Part shown: positions 56,434-64,000 of the stretch, piece after piece
Layout: the number at the start of each line of letters is the position of its first letter
Numbering within the stretch: position 1 is the stretch's first letter
DNA from: Thozetella sp. PMI_491
Lineage: Eukaryota; Ascomycota; Sordariomycetes; Chaetosphaeriales; Chaetosphaeriaceae
DNA: 64,000 nt
Direction of reading: 5' to 3'
Assembly (NCBI GenBank): GCA_021432635.1
Contig: MU270018.1
Coordinates: forward strand, 751,579 to 815,578
Made by a program: the position numbers and the translations under genes
The notes under the pieces: model-generated
Databases searched by the model: none
What the model saw: only the letters and a program-made list of their open reading frames with translations
What the model was told of the DNA's origin: nothing

Positions 56434-59400
56434 CTAAAAGACCCAAGTGAATGATTCCTCAACCTCGAAGGAGACAGTGTGCCTGTGAAAGCGGTTAGAA
56501 GCTTGCCAGGAATATAGCAGCGGGAGGATGAGGATCCCTAGAAACATACCGAATATCTGCGGACGAAGTGCCGACCAGCACCTTGAAGGTGCCTTCCTCG
56601 GCAATCCAGCGCTGTATAGAAGTGTCATAGTATCCGACCGCGTGCTTGTCCAGCTGGATGCGGACATGTTTGGTCTCGTCCGCCTCAAGATACACCTTCT
56701 CAAAGGCAACAAGCTCCTTCTCTGGCCGCGGCAGCCGGGACTTGGCGTCATGCACGTACACCTGCACCGTCTCTGCCCCAGGGACGGGGCCAACGTTGGT
56801 GATTCCGATGACGAGCTCGATGCTTCCCGTCTCCTGCAGCACTCGGGAGCTGAGTGACGGTCGGCCATACTCGAACGACGTGTAAGACAAGCCGTGGCCG
56901 AATGGGAAGAGCGGTGCAACCTTGACACGGTCATAGTGCCGATAGCCGATATATAGCCCTTCTCCATAGACTACGTCGAGGTTCTCGCCGGGCCAGTTGT
57001 GGTATGCCGGGGTATCTTCGAGGCGCCTAGGGAATGTGCACTAGGAAGTTGTTAGCATATTTGAAGACGATTGTCGGGTGAAGCGATCCTACCGGAAGCT
57101 TGCCGCTCGGGTTCTTTATACCAAACAGCACATCTGCGAGAGCATTACCAGCCTCCTGCCCTTGATACCATGCCTGCAAGATCGTCGGGACCTTGTCCGC
57201 CCAGGGCATCGTCACAGGAGAGCCAGATTGGTTCACGACCACGGTCTTCGGGTTGGCATTGACCACGGCTTCAACAAGGCGATCCTGGCTTCCGTCGGAC
57301 GGCAGATCCATGGTCTGCCGGTCATAACCCTCCGATTCCCACTCGGCGTCGAGGCCGACGATGACGATAGCAACATCAGCTGCTTTGGCAGCGTCCACAG
57401 CCTCCTGCAAGTAGTCGATGCGGTCCTCTTCCTGGAAGCCGATTCTGCAGCCGCCGTACTTGTGCGTCATGTTGAACTGTTTTTGCTTGGACAGTGGGCG
57501 AAGCTCATTGGTCATCTCCACGCGCAACTCGGCGGGCTTGTCTGCCTCCATTTCAACCTCAACAAGGTAGTCAATGGAGCCATCAAACATTGCCTCTCCC
57601 TCTTCAGTCCAATCCCAGAGGTCAAGCTCCAGCTTTCCGTTGACGTACAGCCTGCCCGGGCCGACGCTCATGAATGAGATGGTGTGCTTGCCGGTGGTGG
57701 TCGGGGTCAGGTAAGTTGTTGCAACTGCGGACCACTCGGGCCCAACCTGTACTAGGGGTGCCGAATCCCAGAGGAAGAGATCCGTGTTCGTACGGCGCTG
57801 GGTCACGACCGGCTCGCCCTTGAACTTGTCCCCGGCGTACCACTCCAGCGTAACCCCCGGTTTTCCACCTTTATCGGTGCAGTAGGGCGAAGCAACAGGT
57901 AGCCATTTGTGGATGCGGCAGCCCATGGCGTATTGGACTTCCTGCTGCGCCGCGCTACGGATGGACGCGAGAGGAAGCGTGTTGTAATAAGGGTTTAGGC
58001 TGGCGCTACCTCCGCCACCAGCAATCGCCCGGTTCGCGTTGGGACCGATGACAGCCACCTTTGTAGTTTTGGGGTCGAGAGGTAGCACTGAGCACTCATT
58101 CTTGAGGAGAGTAAGGCCCTGGGCGCCAGCTTCGCGGATCAAGGCTCTGGTCTCTGGCCGGTCATCCTCTCGCTCCGGCAGTTCTTCTGACATGTCATCG
58201 CCCTTCGTGCGTTCGACGAGAGTAAGAACGTTCTCCGCTGCTCTGTCTATGTCATCTTGGGTAATTCGATGCTGATTGAGAGCTTCAAGGACCTTATCGA
58301 AGCGGAACTTCGCTGAAAAGGGAAATTCCACGTCGCAGCCTGCTTTGAGGGATTCAACTGTTGAGTTCAAGCCGCCCCAGTCCGATACCACGGTTCTAGA
58401 ACCAGTCATTAGACATGCCTGTTGAGATCTAACTGTTGTCAGAGAGGCGGTACTAACCCATCATATCCCCATTCACCGCGCAGGATGCGCTTTAAGGTAT
58501 GGTTGTTCATGTCGGCGTGGACCCCGTTGACCAGATTGTACGACGACATGATCGCCCAAGGGTTAGCTTCGCGAACGGCAATCTCGAACGGCTTGAGGTA
58601 AAGCTCGCGGAGGGGCCGCTCTGCGATTAGAGAGTTGATCGTCAACCTGTGGGTTTCCTGTTCGTTGCCGACAAAGTCTACTACTTGGTGAGTATAGCAC
58701 TATTTTGTAAGGTGCCTTGAGACTGACGTTTGATAGTGGCAGCTACGCCTTTCTGCTGGAGCCCATTGATGTACTGCGCAGCAAGCTTTCCTGTGAGGAG
58801 AGGATCCTCGGAGAAGGACTCAAAATTTCTCCCTCCCAACGGGTGTCTATGCATGCAGACGGTTGGGGCGAGCAAGATGTTGGCTGAGCGCGCCTTCACC
58901 TCGTCGGCGAGGTGCTGTCCGACCTCGTAGAGAAGATCCCTATTCCAGGTCGCAGCAAGCGAGATGCCACACGGAAACAGTGCAGCCTGTAAGAGAAAAG
59001 AGGGTCAACACTGCGTGATCTAGCCCAGGGCGGAGGCGAGAAATATCAAAAATACCTTGGTACCGCCGACGAAGATACCTCCACGGGCACCGTTGGGGCC
59101 ATCGCTGGTCTTGACAGCAGGGATACTCTTGGACGGAATGGAGGCTGTCCTCCAAAAGTCTGCCGCGGTAAGCAGAGAAATCTAGGACTGTGTCAGAACA
59201 ATTCGTAAGAGGCACCAAGTATAGCCAGCGGAGAGGGAGCCGGACCTTCTCCTTCTGAGTCAGTTTTGCCAGCTTGACCTTGGCCGCTAGCCTCTTGTTC
59301 TTGAGAACACTTTGGTAAGGGCTGCTGGGCGGAGAATACTCGGTGTCAGGCGTAGTGTTGGTTTCTAACGGCGAGGCAGCGGGGTCAATGTCATTTTCGA

Positions 59401-59440
59401 CACCACCGCCGGTCGTGTTGGTTGTGATCGTGGCGGCCAT
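56434..59440 (-). CDS. GH3 beta-glucosidase with PA14 domain
   Basis: Seven exons: 59440-59246, 59181-59056, 58986-58728, 58677-58458, 58395-57093, 57040-56550 and 56482-56434, 880 residues. The frame holds across all joins; intron 1 has a weak GTCCGG donor. It hydrolyses beta-glucosides or oligosaccharides from the non-reducing end. Seen: an N-terminal barrel with SLLTAADFWRTASIP, KTSDGPNGARGG, GRNFESFSEDP and KHFVGNEQE. The nucleophile is D272 in VVSDWGG. A PA14 insert starts near 428 (LEWYAGDKFKGEP) and ends before about 570. The second GH3 domain follows (IVIVGLDAEWESEGYDR), then PFGHGLSYTSFEY and a fibronectin III-like C-terminus. No signal peptide is present and the first 40 residues are acidic and Thr/Ser-rich, so an intracellular enzyme is likely, as in fungal bglH/bglK-type proteins. 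Substrate preference is unknown. Confidence 0.93.
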
Positions 59441-60744
59441 ATTGTCTCCTGGTGTAAGTCGGCACACGTGATCCTTGGTCTAGGCTCTAGCCCAGTCCTC
59501 TTGAAGCTAGGTTGCAATACCAGGGCGGCAACTTTTGTCTTCGTCTAGGGATCTGCGGAAACCATATATGGACTGCGCGCTCCTCAAGTAGAAAAGAGGA
59601 ACAGTTGGTTGGCGTTGTGCTCTGGGTAGCGCCTTGGAGCAGGTAGGAAGGGGTACTCGGCGACTTATAGCCAGAGTTGGGTCTCAAGACTGCGCACGGC
59701 CTGCCAATTTGTATAAGTCCACCCGCCGTAATCAACCGTCAAACACGACGCTGGCGGGCGGAAACGGTCGGTTTGGGGTTGTGGATAACAGATAGAGACG
59801 ACTGGTTGGAGGGGGAAAGAGGGTAGTAGGGCGAAACGAGGCGGTATCACTGAGCACTATAATACAGATCCCATGTGCCCAAACGCATTCGCGTTATTGT
59901 ATGTACACGAGTGAAGAGAGGCGCTGTACTATTAGAAAGATGGGTAGGGTAGGGGAGCAATATTGTACCATATATGCCGGCAAACAGCCATTTGTTACAG
60001 TCACGGCGGCTGGGTGTATGTTGAGATGCATATTTGACAGGGGGGTTGCCGTAAAGCCGCCGAAACGTAGCGCTCTGGTAGCACTGGGGCGTGAAGGGAA
60101 GAGGGTCGGCCGTGTCACTTGGCCTTCGGTCGGGCTGCTGTTCATTACCGCCTCGTTAGTGGATATAGCACAGTCGGTAGGACCGGACCGGATGAGCGGT
60201 GGCCTGGCCGGTGCTAGGGAAAGCGATACCCCAGTGTGTGTATATTGCGTCAGACGGGTGCATCGGTAGCCCTGCATGGCCGCCGAAGATAGCCAAAGTG
60301 GAGAGGGAGGGGTGTGTTGGGCTATGCAGGTCGATCTCTAAGTGACCATCACTTTCGTCTCTGCGACGAGCTTGATTTTCTCCTCTCTCAGTCTGACAGT
60401 GCTCGCGATTCTAGAAGACGACGAGCTGGCAACATGGGGGCTAGCCACATCGCATCCCAGCAGCAATATTATCCGCGATGTGCTGGCGGCCGCGGATGGG
60501 GCTAGGGGTATGTTCAGAAACACGTGTAGCTGCTGATCAGGTTTCGTTTCTCCAGACTTGTACCCAGCGAGACGGTCCGTCTTCCTATGAACCACGCCAA
60601 GGTAGCCACCTGAGCTTCCCTGTCTTCAGCGGCCTGACCATCAGCCCCGTCGTATCCTTGTCGGTGTCAATTGCGCTAGTCTAATCCAGCCCTTAATCCC
60701 TGTCGCTACAGCGGCTTGCCGGCACCGTTCTCGTCCCAACTCTG

Positions 60745-61107
60745 TTAAAAGGGGTTTTTTTTTTTTTTAAAAAAAAAAGGCGAAAAAGTGTACTTTGGCA
60801 GCGACGAAATCTCTAAATGAGTGAGAGCATGTAGTGTTGCGTAGCAGAGATACGAATCGAGAAGTCGGATGGTCTTTTCGCGCGAGGGAGAACCAGGACC
60901 GTCAAACACGTACGGAGACCAACACCGTACTGGGCCTGCGAACGGCGCTTTGCTATCTACTGTATGCACGCGACTTTGTTCGCCTGCTGTGACAATTCCT
61001 GTCCGTTCCAAGATCGCCTCAATCTCGGGCCAGACGTCCGAAACGCGTCGGAGGATTCCGTAGCGCTTCCAGACCTTCCAGAAAGCGTGGCGGATCAGCA
61101 CAGCCAT
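60745..61107 (-). CDS. Doubtful small protein or gene fragment
   Basis: The frame starts at ATG 61107 and gives 120 residues. The first 40 look protein-like, with aromatic and charged spacing (IRHAFWKVWKRYGILRRVSD, WPEIEAILERTGI). The C-terminus runs into the poly-A/T tract as FFFKKKKNPF, which is unlikely to be genuine coding sequence. I recognise no family. It could be a decayed gene, or one exon with unseen partners. Confidence 0.25.
   Translation of the reverse strand: MAVLIRHAFWKVWKRYGILRRVSDVWPEIEAILERTGIVTAGEQSRVHTVDSKAPFAGPVRCWSPYVFDGPGSPSREKTIRLLDSYLCYATLHALTHLEISSLPKYTFSPFFFKKKKNPF
60755..60778. repeat. T14A10 palindromic tract
   Basis: Fourteen T followed directly by ten A, flanked by GGGG and GGCG. 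It is self-complementary and may be a simple-sequence feature or the join of two poly-A tails in opposite orientation. Length may be affected by sequencing error. Confidence 0.75.
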
Positions 61108-63371
61108 GCGTGTCCCGGCTGCTTAACACGGCTCGGATTTGTTTCTCTCGCGATCGTGTGGCGAAGAAAGGAAAGAAGGGGATCCTATTCGCAGGCAATA
61201 ACGGCGCCCAGATAGCCTCGGGAGGTCTTGGGGCGTTTTGCATGAGCATTGGCGGCCAGGAGCCAGAAATGCTAAATTGCCAGCATCGGTATGGCGGCAT
61301 GTCGTTTGAGACGGTACTCCGGCCCGGCTTCCTGGGCGCTGCGGAGACACGCCGGAGAATTGGGTGTCCTGGCCATGTGCGAGCATTTTAGCGACCCTTG
61401 ATTCGCGCATTACGAAACCGAGCTCCCTGCCTGCCCTGTCGGAATCGGCGCCTTTTTGCGGGCTTGTCGAAGGCTGCTGAAATGTTCAGTTGCCACGCGC
61501 TTGGCCGGCTGGGTGCGCCTAGGTTTGGGGGAGAGGGGCGCACCCAAGGGGCTAGCCGTCTCAAGGGTAGGTATCCCGGGGATATAATCGAGACGCCCAG
61601 GCTCAATGGGACGTTAGTACCAGCAGGGCGGAGAATTTTCTTTCCACGGACCGGATTGCACGCAGCGAGGCTGATGCAAGCCACTCTACCAGGCCACAGA
61701 GTACCACCCACCGCTCGCCGTGGTGCGCCAACCCCGTTGCTGCATGCTTGGATGAAGAAGGGGGGGGGTTCATCCCCAGGAACTGAGATTAAGGTATATT
61801 AAGAGACGGACCGCTCGAACCTGGCAAGCTGGGCAAGGACAACCGCCGTAGATCCGGCGGCGTGGCGGCGTCTCCACGCCTGCTTCCTCTTAGTAGCTGT
61901 GGTGGGCACTGCGATCCATTCGGGCGCGATGCCGTCATGTGTGTCTATCTTAGACTAGTAGGTTGAGGAGACTTATCTGGTCTGTACTTTGGTAGCGAGG
62001 CCATGCGACGGTGGGAATGCGAGGCGGAGGTAACGAGATGTTGTAAGTGGGGCAGCATGTGCAGCAGCTACAACGGACTTACCCTCTTCGTAAGGAAGGA
62101 GGGAAAGAGCGCCATAGGTAGCTTCTCTACATTTTTGCTCTCTTGGCGGAAGTAGGTACCTGTACAGTGCTACCTTGTCCTGCCCGAGCATTGCAGTTTG
62201 CGGTTAACGAGAGACGAAAAAGTCCCGATTTGCCGCCTACCCACCTGTCAAACGGGACTCACGGGATCATGGTCCTCGGTCCCAAGGTTTCTAGGAGACG
62301 CACCACCCTAGCAGCAGGGATCGCCATACGGCAACCTGAACGACGGGACCTTGGCTGTACAAGGGGAGGTGCTTCTCACAAGCAACTCTCGTTGAACCAT
62401 CCCGAAGTTCCTAAAAATACCCCTGGCGCCGGGCCACACGGCCGTCTCCGGTGACCAGTTATTGTTCACCGAAGGCTCAGCTTTGCCAGAGCCTACCTCC
62501 CCAGACCTGTGCGATACTACATCTACAGACGGCGCTAAGATTCGTATCAGTCCCTCGGCACGGTAGGGATTCACATGGCCGCCTGATCGTTCCCAGCGCT
62601 TGGGACCCTCCCACTGCAGAAGTGAGATGGCGATCTACCTAGCGTATCCATCGATGGCATCGCTCCGACGGCCCTTTTGCCGTCTCTTGCGACATGGTGC
62701 ATGATCGCGCGGCTCCATGCCGAACCCACTATATACCTTGCATTAACCGTATCTCTCCGCCTCCGCGTATCTACGCCCTCTATTGTACACCTTCAACTCT
62801 CACTCCCTACCAACGGTGAGCCGGCTTTCCGGGCTTAACGTGAGGGCTTCTGCTTTTTGTTCTGGAATCGCAGGTTCATTTCTTCCACTGGCCATCGGCA
62901 GGAGAGCCAAACAGGACCGTTGGCACCGCGTGGATCCAATCTACGAGACCGTTTCTGCGTAAAGCGACGGCTCAGCCATGGCGGCTCAGTCATGTCGTTT
63001 TAGCCCACCCCAAGGGATAAGGGCTCTTATTAGGCACAGGCACCCCTGGGGGTGGAGAGTTCTAGGTGCGCTATCAGTACCCTGGCTCTGTCTCAGCGAT
63101 GTGAGTTTGGTGTAACAATACCACGGCGATGCCGACCTCGCCTCATATGTTGGCGGCATTCTTTGTTGCCGAGTCTTTCGAGGGTTTGTGTTGGCCCCGT
63201 TGCTACTACTCGTCCCAGCTCCCCACAGGGATCGCCTTTGCCCAAGGGCCGTCGTTCCGGCTCCCTCGAGAGAGGATGCTCGCTTCGAATGGAAGCGACG
63301 TGGCCGAAATACAGCTAGTTCATCACAGATTCTCCGCAATCTCTCCGCAGAGATATCCAGAGATGTCCTTT

Positions 63372-63537
63372 TGGCCGGCATCACGAGCCTGATATTCACC
63401 ATCATTGGTGTGAAGGGAAGTGCCGGCATGCTGCAAGCGCGGATGTTGATCACATCCTGCTAGAGTGCCTCCGCCACATACGCGAGGGCGAGGCCCGTCG
63501 GCCAGCCGCACGCAAAAAGCGTTTAGAATTATCTTCT
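63372..63537 (+). pseudogene. Possible LINE reverse-transcriptase C-terminal trace
   Basis: One plus-strand frame reads FGRHHEPDIHHHWCEGKCRH, then ASADVDHILLECLRHIREGE, and stops at about 63535. The pattern C-x3-C...H-x4-C near the end of an ORF resembles the zinc-binding tail of Tad-type non-LTR retroelements. The upstream frame is not coherent, so at most this is a short decayed remnant. Weak evidence. Confidence 0.25.
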
Positions 63538-64000
63538 TAGGCATGTGGTGCATATTCTAGAGGGGTTTGCGGTGCAAGTCAATACTAAGGGGCCAGTGAA
63601 GCAGAGGGAGTGAAGATCTTCCCACGGGGGCGGCTCGGCAGGCAGTGAGAATTAATCAGCCGCCCGAAACCTACATTGCACCACGCGACTCGGTCCCGAG
63701 AGGCTGAATGTGATATTCCAGAGGGGGTTATATCGAGCCGCGAAGTCCTTCCAGCTTAGTCCAGCGCTGACGGCTCCTGGCGGTCGTTTAGGCTCCGCGG
63801 CCGAGCTAGTCGCAATTAAATGGCCTACAAAATGGGCTCCTGAAGAAGGTAGTCTGCAACCATGATGCCGGGTTAATCATTCTACGCGCGCTTGATGGGG
63901 ATATTGACCATCAACCCTGGGCCTCGCGAGCTGCTTGTTGACCGGGGCAAGACGTTCGATACAATCTCCAGGTGTCTCATGACTGACGGTTTGTGGGAGA

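Larger units (their letters stand above)
59441..64000. other. Right end of window, no convincing gene
   Basis: About 4.5 kb. The first part is the promoter of the GH3 gene. Only a doubtful ORF (60745-61107, minus), a T14A10 tract at 60755-60778 and a possible retroelement trace near 63380-63540 stand out. Otherwise overlapping short ORFs without domains. A gene whose body lies past 64000 could begin here unseen. Confidence 0.5.

Overview
The window looks like nuclear DNA of a filamentous ascomycete (Pezizomycotina, most likely a Sordariomycete; inferred). Genes are split by short introns of about 48-174 nt with GT...AG ends and CTAAC/CTGAC-type branch sites. Intergenic DNA is long and GC-rich, with pyrimidine-rich 5' leaders, CCCTAA-type motifs and TACGTA/TAGGTA palindromes. 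No rRNA, tRNA, CRISPR array or bacterial-type operon was seen. All coordinates and splice sites were read by eye.

Layout, left to right. 4-9 kb: a large disordered fungal protein (+) and a type II membrane glycoprotein (-). 10.6-13.2 kb: a peroxisomal ABCD-family half transporter (-). 16.3-17.9 kb: a Psr1-like DxDxT phosphatase (+). 19.5-20.1 kb: Sec61 beta (+). 21.2-24.6 kb: a 3.35-kb Mutator-like (Hop-like) DNA transposon with about 138-bp inverted ends, a 9-bp target duplication and a broken transposase. A 230-bp solo LTR with its own 5-bp duplication is nested inside it. 25.2-29.3 kb: a sterol-glucosyltransferase-like protein with a tail of ubiquitin-interacting motifs (+).

29.7-39.9 kb holds a loose accessory group: a SnoaL-like protein (-), a Zn2Cys6 transcription factor (-) and a DHA2-type MFS exporter (+). 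These classes often occur together in fungal metabolite or detoxification loci, but no backbone synthase is visible, so co-function is only a hypothesis. 41.4-43.2 kb: a PAF-acetylhydrolase-like serine hydrolase (+). 47.3-51.3 kb: a 1,251-residue disordered protein with a cysteine-rich C-terminus (+). 53.1-54.6 kb: an Mtm1-type mitochondrial carrier (+). 56.4-59.4 kb: an intracellular GH3 beta-glucosidase with a PA14 insert (-). The last 4.5 kb has no convincing gene, only a doubtful ORF and a possible LINE trace.

The genes are mostly independent housekeeping or stress units rather than one pathway. The clearest non-genic discovery is the nested transposon pair. No wholly new multi-gene system could be demonstrated.
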